Source of the DNA: Litoreibacter albidus
Lineage (GTDB): Bacteria; Pseudomonadota; Alphaproteobacteria; Rhodobacterales; Rhodobacteraceae
DNA length: 64,000 nucleotides
Direction: 5' to 3'
Assembly: GCF_900107015.1 (NCBI RefSeq)
Contig: NZ_FNOI01000006.1
Location: 1-64,000, forward strand
Position 1 is the stretch's first letter; each line of letters begins with the position of its first letter. Positions 8,365-16,875 of the stretch are shown one piece after another. The position numbers and the translations under genes are program-made. Below the pieces are notes generated by a model. It searched no databases. It saw only the letters and a list, made by a program, of their open reading frames with translations, and had not been told where the DNA came from.

Positions 8365-9650
8365 TATCACTCGCCATCCTTTTCGGTGTGTTCTTCCTAC
8401 TTTTGCTCGTTGGCACGCCAATCATCTTTGCTCTTATGGGCGCTTCGCTGGTCGTTTTGCAATCAAATGACTTGCTGTCTTCGCAGTTGGTTTTACAGCG
8501 TATTTACGCGGGGCTGGACAGCTTTCCAATGTTGGCAATTCCGTTTTTTATGGCTGCCGGATCATTGATGGAACGCGGCGGAATTTCTCGTAGACTGGTT
8601 AACTTTTCGTCTTATCTGGTGGGGTGGATTCGCGGTGGGTTAGCTCATGTCGCCGTCATTGCTTCGACCATTTTTGCGGGTATTTCCGGGTCTGCCGTGG
8701 CGGATACTACCGCCATCGGATCAACCATGATCCCTATGATGGTGCGGCGCGGTTTTGATCCTGCTTTTGCAGCTTCTGTGGTTGCGGCGTCCGGCGTCAA
8801 TGGGCCCGTCATTCCGCCGTCCATCCCGCTTGTGCTTTACGGTGTCATTTCTGGTGTGTCTATCGGCGCGCTTTTCATGGGCGGCATTGTGCCTGGGCTG
8901 ATGATGACAATAGGCCTGATGGTCGTCATTTACATGAAAGCGAGCCGCGGCGACTGGGAAGTCGAAACAGAGCCGTTCTCGATGTCTGGCTTGATCACAA
9001 GCTTCATCTCAGCCATCGGGGCGCTTGTAATGCCTCTCATCATCGTTGGTGGGATTTTGGGCGGGATTTTCACAGCAACAGAGGCCGCTGTCGTGGCCAC
9101 GATTTATGCTTTGATAGCGGGGCTATTCATCTACCGCGAACTTCAGTTTTCGCAGCTGCCGGCGCTTTTCCACTCTGCTGCGCTTAATACGGGTGTTGTT
9201 ATGATGATTGTCGGCGTCGCCAATCTGGTGGGCTACGTTCTGACAGTTGAACAGATCCCGCTTGCCCTATCAAACTGGTTCTCCGATCACGTCACCAATG
9301 CGCTCGTCTTGTTGCTGGTGATCAATGTCCTGCTTCTTGTCGCTGGGTGTTTTTTGGACGGTGGGTCCGCGATCATCGTGTTCACACCTGTCTTGTTGCC
9401 TGTCACGCAGGCCTTCGGGATTGATCCCGTTTTCTTTGGCGTGATGATGACAGTTAATCTGATGATTGGCACAGTGACGCCGCCCGTGGGCCTATCCTTG
9501 TATATAGCGTGTGGCTTCGCCAACATTTCGATCCTGCAAATATGCAAGGCAATCCTGCCGTTTATCGCGGTTCACCTTGCTGTTCTCATACTCATTACCT
9601 TCTTCCCGCAACTTGTGCTGGCGATCCCGCAAGCACTCTACAATTACTAA
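8361..9650 (+). CDS. TRAP transporter large membrane subunit (DctM family)
   Basis: This 429-residue multispanning transporter belongs to the DctM/IT superfamily and is of normal length. Conserved blocks are PMLAIPFFMAAGSLMERGGI, HVAVIASTIFAGISGSAVADT, GVNGPVIPPSIPLVLYGV and GTVTPPVGLSLYIACGFA, which surround the substrate and sodium sites. Twelve or so membrane segments are expected. It is the catalytic membrane subunit that works with the preceding P and Q subunits. The isomerase gene starts 15 bp after the stop, with AAAAGGAACC as ribosome site. Confidence 0.93.
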   Translation: MISLAILFGVFFLLLLVGTPIIFALMGASLVVLQSNDLLSSQLVLQRIYAGLDSFPMLAIPFFMAAGSLMERGGISRRLVNFSSYLVGWIRGGLAHVAVIASTIFAGISGSAVADTTAIGSTMIPMMVRRGFDPAFAASVVAASGVNGPVIPPSIPLVLYGVISGVSIGALFMGGIVPGLMMTIGLMVVIYMKASRGDWEVETEPFSMSGLITSFISAIGALVMPLIIVGGILGGIFTATEAAVVATIYALIAGLFIYRELQFSQLPALFHSAALNTGVVMMIVGVANLVGYVLTVEQIPLALSNWFSDHVTNALVLLLVINVLLLVAGCFLDGGSAIIVFTPVLLPVTQAFGIDPVFFGVMMTVNLMIGTVTPPVGLSLYIACGFANISILQICKAILPFIAVHLAVLILITFFPQLVLAIPQALYNY

Positions 9651-9664
9651 AAAAGGAACCAATA

Positions 9665-10624
9665 ATGGCCACTAAGAACTCAATCCTCATGGGGACGCTC
9701 GGCAAATACTCCGACAGATTTCACACCTACCAACCCGCCCGCACATTCGAAGAACGTTTGGCTATTTCCAAAAAAACTGTTGGCGCGGATGGTGTCGAAC
9801 CAGTCTATCCGCAGGATCTCGGGCATGAGGGTGAGAAGGTGCAAATCGTTAAGGACTCCGGTCTTGATGTCTCTGCCGTCAACGTAAACCTGAAAGGCGA
9901 AGACGTATTTCGCGCGGGATCATTTACCAACCCGGACGCTGGCGTGCGCCGTCGGGCCGTAGATTATATGAAGCGGGCGATGGATATGTCAGCCGATTTC
10001 GGGGCGAACATGATCTCCGTTTGCCCACTGATTGATGGTAGCGATCATGCCTTTCACGTAGATCATATGGCACAATGGCGTTGGTCGATTGAAGCCTTTG
10101 AAGAGGTTGCTGCCCATAATCCTGATGTAAAAGTCTCAATCGAATACAAAGCCTACGAAGTCCGCAACCGGATCATCATGCCATCCATGGGGCGCACTTT
10201 GCATTTCTGTGACCGAGTCGGCGCAGACAACGTGGGCGTTACGATGGACCTCGGCCACGCCCTGATCGAACACGAAAGCCCCGCATCCGAGCTAGCAGTC
10301 GCCTTTGATGCTGGCCGTTTGTTCTATGTACACTTCAATGACAACAACCGCCAAGCGGACTGGGATATGCCCGTGGCCTCCGTCAACCTTTGGGAAACGC
10401 TGGAGACAATCCATTACATGGATACTCTCGGCTATAATGGTTGGATTGCGTATGATGTATTTACCCGCGCAGGCAACGGGCCCGAGGCCGTTGGATACAC
10501 GTTCGAAACCATGGACAATCTGCGCGCGCTGCTTGCCAAAATTGGGCCGAAAAAGATCAAGCAAATGATCGAAAGCGGTGATAGCGCTCTGACCACACGA
10601 GATTTGATCAAGGCGTTGCTATGA
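9665..10624 (+). CDS. Sugar phosphate isomerase/epimerase-type TIM barrel (first of two)
   Basis: The protein has 319 residues from the ATG at 9665; the frame extends upstream into dctM but without a ribosome site. It is a xylose-isomerase-like TIM barrel (AP-endonuclease family 2 fold). Candidate metal ligands are Glu in VSIEYKAYE, Asp/His in VTMDLGHAL, His in FYVHFNDN and Asp in WIAYDVF. This family isomerises or epimerises keto/aldo sugars with a divalent metal. A tail after about residue 285 (AKIGPKKIKQMIESGDSAL) extends beyond the barrel. It is translationally coupled to the next TIM-barrel gene (ATGA overlap). The substrate is unknown but should be imported by the TRAP system. Confidence 0.82.
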   Translation: MATKNSILMGTLGKYSDRFHTYQPARTFEERLAISKKTVGADGVEPVYPQDLGHEGEKVQIVKDSGLDVSAVNVNLKGEDVFRAGSFTNPDAGVRRRAVDYMKRAMDMSADFGANMISVCPLIDGSDHAFHVDHMAQWRWSIEAFEEVAAHNPDVKVSIEYKAYEVRNRIIMPSMGRTLHFCDRVGADNVGVTMDLGHALIEHESPASELAVAFDAGRLFYVHFNDNNRQADWDMPVASVNLWETLETIHYMDTLGYNGWIAYDVFTRAGNGPEAVGYTFETMDNLRALLAKIGPKKIKQMIESGDSALTTRDLIKALL

Positions 10625-11430
10625 TCGCTGGACTTGGTAGCTACGCGTTTCGCTGGTCTGTCGGTCACAAAGATCGCCGCCCCGAAGCGCCGATGACCGC
10701 GATGGACGTTTTAGATGTCGCGGCGGAACACGATCTTGGCGTAGTTCAATACGCCGACAACCTCCCCCTGCATAAGCTGGGGGAGGGCGAGCTTGACGCA
10801 CTTGCGACTGCTGCCCGTGCAAAGGGCATCGCGCTTGAACTTGGGACGCAGTCCTTTGACGCCGAAGAGGTGCGCCGCTATATCGAAATCGGGCAACGGA
10901 TCGGGGCCGGTATTTTGCGTGTAGCCCTCGATGCGCCTGACGCCAAACGACCTGTTCCAGAACTTGCGGCTGAATTTGTGGCCCTGTTGCCCGCCTTGAA
11001 AGCCGCCAATATTCGCTTGGCGATTGAGAACCACTTTAACTTTCCGTCGCGACGCGTTGTGGAGCTGTTGAAGCAGATTGATGACGAACAGGTTGGTGTG
11101 TGTCTTGATGTGGCTAATTCGATCTGTGCCGGTGAATGGCCGATGGAGACGGTGGAAATCCTTGCGCCGTATACCATCAATCTGCATCTGAAGGATTATG
11201 TTATCCAGCCAGACCCCTACGGTGTCGGGTTCAGCATCCACGGGGCACCACTGGGCACCGGGCGCACAGATATTGCGGCTGTTCTAGATGCTGTCGGGCG
11301 ACGTGACATGAGCGTAATCTATGAACATTGGCTGCATTGGCCCGGGGCATTTGATGCCGCGCGGAAGGCCGAACATAACTGGACGAACCAAAGCGTTAAA
11401 GTTCTTAAAGCTTCGGTTCAATCGCCCTGA
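10621..11430 (+). CDS. Sugar phosphate isomerase/epimerase-type TIM barrel (second)
   Basis: This 269-residue xylose-isomerase-like TIM barrel has Glu (RLAIENHFNF), Asp (GVCLDVANS), His (INLHLKDY) and Glu (SVIYEHWLHW) as the likely metal set. It differs clearly in sequence from the gene before it, so it is a partner rather than a recent duplicate. Its start overlaps the previous stop (ATGA). It is the last gene of the GntR-TRAP operon, and a strong terminator lies about 150 bp downstream. It probably performs a second isomerisation or epimerisation in the same pathway; 2-keto-myo-inositol dehydratase (IolE)-like chemistry is an alternative for such folds. Confidence 0.8.
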   Translation: MIAGLGSYAFRWSVGHKDRRPEAPMTAMDVLDVAAEHDLGVVQYADNLPLHKLGEGELDALATAARAKGIALELGTQSFDAEEVRRYIEIGQRIGAGILRVALDAPDAKRPVPELAAEFVALLPALKAANIRLAIENHFNFPSRRVVELLKQIDDEQVGVCLDVANSICAGEWPMETVEILAPYTINLHLKDYVIQPDPYGVGFSIHGAPLGTGRTDIAAVLDAVGRRDMSVIYEHWLHWPGAFDAARKAEHNWTNQSVKVLKASVQSP

Positions 11431-11576
11431 AAGCGCATAGCGTTTTTGCTTTTCACTGGCGCCGAGTGCTTCTTGTGCGATTGCTGCGCTTAGCTCCTTT
11501 AAGTTGCGGGACAAAGGGCGAAAAAGAGATCCGAAGATAGTTTATAAGCGGGACCAGTAACTCCCATTCACGATGT

Positions 11577-11623
11577 CCCCGCGCTCCGCAATGGCAGAGC
11601 GCGGGGAGCCTTTTCGGGCTTTT
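11577..11623 (+). terminator. Rho-independent terminator of the GntR-TRAP operon
   Basis: A perfect 10-bp stem pairs CCCCGCGCTC (11577-11586) with GAGCGCGGGG (11597-11606) around a 10-base loop. A second small hairpin AGCC-TTTTCG-GGCT and TTT follow. It ends transcription of the upstream operon about 150 bp after its last stop. Confidence 0.75.
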
Positions 11624-11651
11624 GGACCTGTAGCGGATCGTTACCGTTCCC

Positions 11652-11701
11652 TTGATGGCATTTGCTGCAATAAGTGAGTTGGACTATGGGACTGAAACGG
11701 A
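11652..11701 (+). mobile_element. Decayed left end of an IS3-family element
   Basis: This stretch aligns without gaps to the left end plus the first codons of the IS3-family element at the window start (minus strand, bases 324 down to 275): 40 of 50 bases agree by eye. The last 21 (GACTATGGGACTGAAACGGA and the G before it or nearly so) are essentially identical and include the orfA start codon. After 11701 the orfA reading frame is not preserved, so only a scar of a related element remains. Confidence 0.65.
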
Positions 11702-11994
11702 GGAACGATTGCCCGTGATATTGCCAATACCAAGCAGTCTGTAACTGAAGGCAGGGGCTAAAACGATGGGCTTGCTCACCAGAACGTTGTTGCTGATGTG
11801 TACCTAGACGACATCGTATATGCGAGAACTGCCTGCAATTTTAGTTGCATAGTTCATTTTGCGTGCTGTGAAATGTTCCCGCGTGTTCAAAAAAAAGAAG
11901 TTGATGAATTACCTGATTGTCATCGTCTTGTATAATATAATTTACAAAATGGTCCTAGCTAGTGCCCGAACGAAACTGCAACTGGAGTTGCAAG
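11702..11994 (+). promoter_or_regulatory. A+T-rich leader of the ugp-type operon, likely promoter region
   Basis: No gene is seen. The segment becomes strongly A+T-rich near 11885-11950 and holds overlapping TATAAT hexamers at 11931-11936 and 11936-11941. A TTGATG at 11901-11906 is too far upstream to be an ordinary -35 partner, so the exact promoter is uncertain. GGAG (11984-11987) is the ribosome site of the binding-protein gene. Confidence 0.4.
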
Positions 11995-13266
11995 ATGGGT
12001 GATAAAATGATTGCAAAAGTCGGAAAAATGTCTGGCGTAGGACTGCTGGCGCTGTTGGGGTCAACTATGTTGGTGTCAGCTGATGTTACTGTAGAATTTT
12101 GGCATAGTTTTGGGGGGGGCTCTGGCGAGGCGCTGGCCCAAATTATCGAGAACTTTGAAGCCGAAAACGATGGCATCACGATCGATGCGCAAGAGATCGG
12201 CAACTACAACGACATTGTGACCAAGCTTCAGGCGGCGATCCCTGCGCAGCGTGCACCGGATGCTGTGATTATGGAGGTTACGCGTTACGGTCTGTTCGCG
12301 GATCGCGGGGTATTGAAGGATTTGACTCCCTATGTGGATGCCGATCCTTTGAAAGATGATTTGTTTGGTTTTGCGCGTGAGGTCGGCGTTTACGAAGACA
12401 AGAACTACATTGTTCCGTTCAACTCTTCGACGCCGGTCCTATATTTCAACAAGGCGATCTTCGAACGTGCCGGGTTGAGTGAAGATACCCCGTTGAACAC
12501 ATACGATGATCTTTTGGCTGCGGCGCAGCAGATCACAGACACACTTGGCGATGAGGGCATCACGGGCATTGCTGCGCCGGGCCAGTTCGCGCGTTGGGGC
12601 CTGATTATGGGCAATGACAGTGATCTGATCGACAGCGTTTCTGGCGAGATCTTGCTAGATGCACCAAATACGATCGAAGCCTATGAATTCATGGCCTCGC
12701 TTGTGCATGAACACGAAGTCGCATCGCCGGATGGTGTGACGCAGGAAAACAACGGTCGTGATGCGTTTTTGGCTGGCCGTGTTGGTATGATGATCAATTC
12801 CACCGGTAATTATGGGCGTGCTGCGTCTTCTTTGGGCGACGATGCCGTTGTTGTGCCAATGCCCTGCAACAAGGTCTGCGCTGTGCCAATCGGTGGCGCG
12901 GGGATCGGGATTCTGTCGACCTCTGACAGCGAAGTTCAAGATGCCGCGTATCAGTTCATCAGTTTTGCAGCATCGGCTGAATCCAACGCTTTGTGGTTCT
13001 CCGAAACAGGGTACATGCCAATCAATCAGCAAACGGCACAGCAACCGCTTGCGATCGAAGCTCTGGCGGAAAAGCCGGGTATTGATGTCGCGATCAATCA
13101 GCTTGATTTCGCTCGCGGGCGTCCGCGTCCTCCGGTGGTGACATGGATGCGCGCGTCTGAATATGACCTGTGGCAGGCCATGGCACTGGGCCAGCGTGAC
13201 CCGTCTGAAGTCTTGACAGAATTCGCCGAGAGCACCCGTGCTGAAGCAGAACGCCTCGAGCGATAA
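11995..13266 (+). CDS. ugpB: Glycerol-3-phosphate-type ABC transporter binding protein
   Basis: The protein has 423 residues from the ATG at 11995 (GGAG 7 bases upstream); a GTG at 11962 is less well supported. A signal peptide (about residues 1-29, ending LVSA) precedes a family-1 solute-binding protein. UgpB-like landmarks are VEFWHSFGGGSGE, the nearly invariant IVPFNSSTPVLYFNKA, and ETGYMPINQQTA. UgpB proteins bind sn-glycerol-3-phosphate or glycerophosphocholine. The downstream glycerophosphodiesterase gene supports such a substrate. A 14-bp hairpin separates this gene from the permeases and probably lets it be made in excess. Confidence 0.85.
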   Translation: MGDKMIAKVGKMSGVGLLALLGSTMLVSADVTVEFWHSFGGGSGEALAQIIENFEAENDGITIDAQEIGNYNDIVTKLQAAIPAQRAPDAVIMEVTRYGLFADRGVLKDLTPYVDADPLKDDLFGFAREVGVYEDKNYIVPFNSSTPVLYFNKAIFERAGLSEDTPLNTYDDLLAAAQQITDTLGDEGITGIAAPGQFARWGLIMGNDSDLIDSVSGEILLDAPNTIEAYEFMASLVHEHEVASPDGVTQENNGRDAFLAGRVGMMINSTGNYGRAASSLGDDAVVVPMPCNKVCAVPIGGAGIGILSTSDSEVQDAAYQFISFAASAESNALWFSETGYMPINQQTAQQPLAIEALAEKPGIDVAINQLDFARGRPRPPVVTWMRASEYDLWQAMALGQRDPSEVLTEFAESTRAEAERLER

Positions 13267-13280
13267 CCGTCATTATCCTA

Positions 13281-13316
13281 TGGTGTGAGGCCCCATCTTG
13301 TTGGGGCCTCACACCA
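13281..13316 (+). terminator. Intercistronic hairpin between binding protein and permease genes
   Basis: TGGTGTGAGGCCCC (13281-13294) and GGGGCCTCACACCA (13303-13316) form a perfect 14-bp stem with an 8-base loop, then TTATTT. Hairpins at this point in ABC operons commonly act as partial terminators or 3' RNase barriers that raise binding-protein levels over the membrane parts. Confidence 0.7.
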
Positions 13317-13335
13317 TTATTTGGAAAGTAGATGC

Positions 13336-14205
13336 ATGCTCCGCCGTATGACACCATACCTTTTCGTCCTACCGCTTCTCGCGTTTATCGCGGTTTTTAC
13401 CTACGTCCCGATTGTCCAAAGCATGAATCTTAGCGTTCGTGAATGGGATTTTCTGTCGCCGACCAAGCCCTTTGTCGGGTTGGACAACTATCGGCTGCTG
13501 TTAGACAGTCGCGAGTTTTGGAATGCGCTGCGTGTGACGGCTGTTTTTGCAATTATATCTGTGCCGTTGCGCTTGCTTCTGGCGTTGTTCATCGCAACCC
13601 AACTGCTGCGCGAGACGTGGGTTTCACGCATCATGCGCGGGGCGTTGTTTTTACCGGCGGTGACATCGACGGTTGCAATTGGTGTGGTGTTCTCTTGGGT
13701 GTTCTCGACGGACTACGGCATGATGAACGCTCTGTTAAAGAGCATCGGATTACCTAAAATCGCGTGGTTGCAAGAACCACATGTCGCGTTGTGGGTGTTG
13801 ATATTTGTCAACACGTGGAAGCAGCTTGGCTATGACATCATAATCTACATCGCGGGGCTACAAGCGATCGGGCCCGAACTATACGACGCCGCCGCCGTGG
13901 ATGGCGGGCGTAAGGGTCATGTGTTCCGCCGGATCACGGTGCCGTTGGTGATGCCGACGACGTATTTCTTACTGATGATCTCTGTGATCGAGGCGTTTCA
14001 GGTTTTTACCATTGTCGACGTTATGACCAAAGGTGGCCCTGCGGGTGCGACTGATATGTTGGTTAACATGCTTTACCGGGTCGGTTTCAACCTGTTCGAC
14101 ATCGGTGTTGGTTCAGCTTTGGCAGTTTTGCTTTTCATCCTCCTCATTACTTTGGCGGTCATCAAATCCCGCGTTATTGGTCGAAAGGTGCACTATGAAG
14201 CCTAG
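13336..14205 (+). CDS. ugpA: ABC transporter permease, UgpA type
   Basis: The protein has 289 residues from the ATG at 13336, which has GGAAAG 7 bases upstream; the longer frame from 13285 would start inside the hairpin. Six membrane segments are expected. The inner-membrane EAA loop is seen as ELYDAAAVDGGRKGHVFRRITVPLVMP. It is of the MalF/UgpA class and pairs with the following permease. It overlaps that gene by 11 bp. Confidence 0.88.
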   Translation: MLRRMTPYLFVLPLLAFIAVFTYVPIVQSMNLSVREWDFLSPTKPFVGLDNYRLLLDSREFWNALRVTAVFAIISVPLRLLLALFIATQLLRETWVSRIMRGALFLPAVTSTVAIGVVFSWVFSTDYGMMNALLKSIGLPKIAWLQEPHVALWVLIFVNTWKQLGYDIIIYIAGLQAIGPELYDAAAVDGGRKGHVFRRITVPLVMPTTYFLLMISVIEAFQVFTIVDVMTKGGPAGATDMLVNMLYRVGFNLFDIGVGSALAVLLFILLITLAVIKSRVIGRKVHYEA

Positions 14206-15004
14206 TAACCCCCTCATCTCAGGGCTGGCGCTTGCCGCTGGGCTGCTGTTTCTGTCACCGGTGCTCTATTCCATCTGGATGTCGTTCCAAACGGCGGACG
14301 CCTATTATACCGGCACCATAGATTTTACGCTTAGCAACTTTGAACTGGCCATCGGACAGTACAATTTTGCGCGCTATCTGCTGAACTCGATAATTGTTTC
14401 AGGCCTCGTCACACTCATTGGTTTGGCCGTGGCCACCTGCGCGGCGTTCGCCTTTGCGCGTTACACTTTTCGGGGCAGCAACCTGCTGTTTGGCGCGGTT
14501 GTGGCGACTTTGATGATTCCCAGCCATATCACGCTCATCCCCAATTACCTGACTTTGGCAAAAGCGGGGTTGCTGGACACTTACGCAGGGCTGGTCTTGC
14601 CTGCGATTTCCAACGGATTCGCGGCCTTCTTCCTGCGTCAGTATATTCGTGGGATCCCGCGCGCGCTGGACGAAGCGGCCTATATGGATGGGGCGTCCCC
14701 GCTTAAGGTTTTGTGGCGCGTGATTATCCCGCTGTCTAAACCTGCGATCCTGTCGATGGGTCTCTATATCTTCATATCAGAATGGAACAATTACATCTGG
14801 CCCCTTGTCGCGATCGGACGAGAGGACCTCTACACCCTGCAAATCGGTTTGGCGCGCCTCTACCGGGTGAATCCGGGCGAAGACATCATTAATTGGCCGC
14901 TCGTTATGGCAGCTTCCACCATTACTATTTTGCCGGTTATTGTCGGTTTTGTTTTGGTCGAGCGTCACTTGATCCGCGGCATGATGATGGGTGCCGTGAA
15001 ATGA
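14195..15004 (+). CDS. ugpE: ABC transporter permease, UgpE type
   Basis: This 269-residue permease begins at the ATG 14195, within the end of the upstream gene and with GAAAGG as ribosome site. The MalG/UgpE class is shown by the N-terminal membrane segment, the SNFELAIG periplasmic loop start, and the EAA loop ALDEAAYMDGASPLKVLWRVI. Six membrane segments are expected. The stop overlaps the glycerophosphodiesterase start (ATGA), so the two are translationally coupled. Confidence 0.88.
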   Translation: MKPSNPLISGLALAAGLLFLSPVLYSIWMSFQTADAYYTGTIDFTLSNFELAIGQYNFARYLLNSIIVSGLVTLIGLAVATCAAFAFARYTFRGSNLLFGAVVATLMIPSHITLIPNYLTLAKAGLLDTYAGLVLPAISNGFAAFFLRQYIRGIPRALDEAAYMDGASPLKVLWRVIIPLSKPAILSMGLYIFISEWNNYIWPLVAIGREDLYTLQIGLARLYRVNPGEDIINWPLVMAASTITILPVIVGFVLVERHLIRGMMMGAVK

Positions 15005-15774
15005 CACAGACTAGGACAAAACATATGACACGCATTGCATCCCACCGTGGCGGCACATTGAATTATGGTGACAGCACACCAACCGGTTTTCGCGCAACCG
15101 CAGCCCTTCCGTTGGAAGAAGTGGAATTCGACGTTCATCCGAGCCGCGATGGTGCTATCATGGTGCATCACGATGCAACGCTGGATCGCACCACAGATCG
15201 AAGCGGTGCATTGATCGATTCAACAGAGGCCGAAATACGCGCTGCCCGTATTAATTATGGTGTAGACGAGCACCCCATGTCATTGGCTGAACTTTGCGCC
15301 ATTTATCAAGACAGCACTGTCAATTTAAGATGCGAATTCAAACCGGATCAAAATGGCATACCTTATAGTGATTTCGTACCAAAAGTGATCGAAGAGCTGT
15401 CGCGTTGTGGCCTGTTAGAACGTACGGGATTTTCGTCCTTCTTGGTGGCCAACCTTGATGAAATCGCTCGTCACTCTTCACGCCCCTTTCTGTGGCTCGT
15501 CAGCCCGCCAGTGCAAAAGCAACTTGGCATCGCAACGGTGATTGAACTGGCCCAAAACCACTGCATCCCCGAAATCGGCCTCAACATCGACCACACAGAT
15601 TCCGACGCCATGGCGCAGATCACCGGAGCCGGCTTGGACTTCGGATGTTGGGCGGCCCATAGCGGTGCCCAAATTCGCAAGGCCTTGACGTTGGGGGTCA
15701 AGGTCTTCACCACAGACCGCCCCCATTTGGCCATCGAGGTCCGCAACACATTCAATCATGAGGCGACGAAATGA
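15001..15774 (+). CDS. ugpQ: Glycerophosphodiester phosphodiesterase
   Basis: This cytosolic GDPD-family enzyme has 257 residues. It would cut imported glycerophosphodiesters to glycerol-3-phosphate and an alcohol. The catalytic HRG (ASHRGG), the metal pair EFDVH (VEFDVHPSRDG) and the second catalytic His (VHHDATLDRTTDRSG) are all present. A second ATG at 15025 is possible, but the ATGA overlap with the permease stop favours 15001. Its place inside the operon, between permease and ATPase genes, is unusual but fits a UgpQ role. Confidence 0.88.
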   Translation: MTQTRTKHMTRIASHRGGTLNYGDSTPTGFRATAALPLEEVEFDVHPSRDGAIMVHHDATLDRTTDRSGALIDSTEAEIRAARINYGVDEHPMSLAELCAIYQDSTVNLRCEFKPDQNGIPYSDFVPKVIEELSRCGLLERTGFSSFLVANLDEIARHSSRPFLWLVSPPVQKQLGIATVIELAQNHCIPEIGLNIDHTDSDAMAQITGAGLDFGCWAAHSGAQIRKALTLGVKVFTTDRPHLAIEVRNTFNHEATK

Positions 15775-16850
15775 GCGCGATCACCTTCACCGACATCCGC
15801 AAATCCTATCCCGGTGGGGCACAGGTTTTGCACGGCATCTCGATGGATATCCAACATGGCGAATTTATTGTAATTGTCGGGCCCTCAGGCTGCGGAAAGT
15901 CGACATTGCTCCGGCTTTTGGCGGGGCTTGATCCTTGCGAGCACGGGGAACTTTATATCGATGGCAAGCGCGCCAATGATATGGCGCCGCAAGACCGTGA
16001 TATCGGGATGATCTTCCAGAACTATGCGCTCTATCCACATATGACGGTGTTGGAAAACATCGCCTTTGGATTGGAATTGCGCAAAGTGCGAAAGGCAGAG
16101 CGCCTTTCGCGGGCACGTGCTGTAGCGGATACTCTACAGCTCACTCCCTACCTAAGCCGCAAGCCCGGGGCGTTGTCTGGCGGGCAGCGGCAGCGCGTCG
16201 CGATGGGCCGTGCAATGGCACGCGATTGTTCTACTTTCTTGATGGATGAACCGTTGTCAAACCTCGACAATGCGCTGCGCGTTGCCATGCGTACAGAGAT
16301 CAAAGACCTGCACCGCCAACTTGGCGCAACGATCATCTATGTCACTCACGATCAAACCGAGGCGCTTTCGCTTGCAGATCGAGTGGCCGTCATGAAAGAC
16401 GGGCATTTGCAGCAGTTCGACACACCGGACATGATTTATGATCAACCGGTTAACCGTTTTGTAGCGGGTTTTCTGGGTTCGCCAGCGATGAACATCGTAC
16501 CCGCAGATTGTATCAAAGCTTGGGAAGGGCCGCGCGACGTTGATGTCGGCTTTCGCCCCGAGGCACTGAGCGTCCATCGTTCCGCAGTCGAGGGGCCGAC
16601 CATTCAGGCTCAGGTTGTGCTGTCTGAAATGACGGGCGCGACGTTTATCGTTCATTGCGAAAGTCAGGCTGGCCGGTTGTCGGCGGTTGTTGCGCGGGGT
16701 GGGGATCTGCCGCAAGATGGCGAAACAGTATGGCTATCCCTGGATCCATCCCAACTGCTTTGTTTTGACGCGAAGACGGGCGACCGATCCGATCATTGTA
16801 CTCGACCCACCAAAAGGGCACCGAAGTCATTTGCCGCAATGACGGCCTAA
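15771..16850 (+). CDS. ugpC: ABC transporter ATP-binding protein, UgpC/MalK type
   Basis: The protein has 359 residues. It carries Walker A GPSGCGKST (about residues 37-45), a Q-loop (IFQNYALYPHMTV), the signature LSGGQRQRVAMGRAMAR, Walker B FLMDEPLSNLD and the H-loop YVTHDQTEA. A C-terminal TOBE/MalK regulatory part follows from about residue 235 (VGFRPEAL, and the Thr/Gly-rich EMTGATFIV). It energises the two permeases. The start overlaps the phosphodiesterase stop by 4 bp. Confidence 0.92.
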   Translation: MSAITFTDIRKSYPGGAQVLHGISMDIQHGEFIVIVGPSGCGKSTLLRLLAGLDPCEHGELYIDGKRANDMAPQDRDIGMIFQNYALYPHMTVLENIAFGLELRKVRKAERLSRARAVADTLQLTPYLSRKPGALSGGQRQRVAMGRAMARDCSTFLMDEPLSNLDNALRVAMRTEIKDLHRQLGATIIYVTHDQTEALSLADRVAVMKDGHLQQFDTPDMIYDQPVNRFVAGFLGSPAMNIVPADCIKAWEGPRDVDVGFRPEALSVHRSAVEGPTIQAQVVLSEMTGATFIVHCESQAGRLSAVVARGGDLPQDGETVWLSLDPSQLLCFDAKTGDRSDHCTRPTKRAPKSFAAMTA

Positions 16851-16875
16851 CGCACAGCAGGATTAATAACGACAT

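Noticed and set aside
13285-13335. Upstream extension of the ugpA-type permease frame
   Set aside because: It starts inside the intercistronic hairpin and adds polar residues before a normal permease N-terminus; the ATG at 13336 has a ribosome site.
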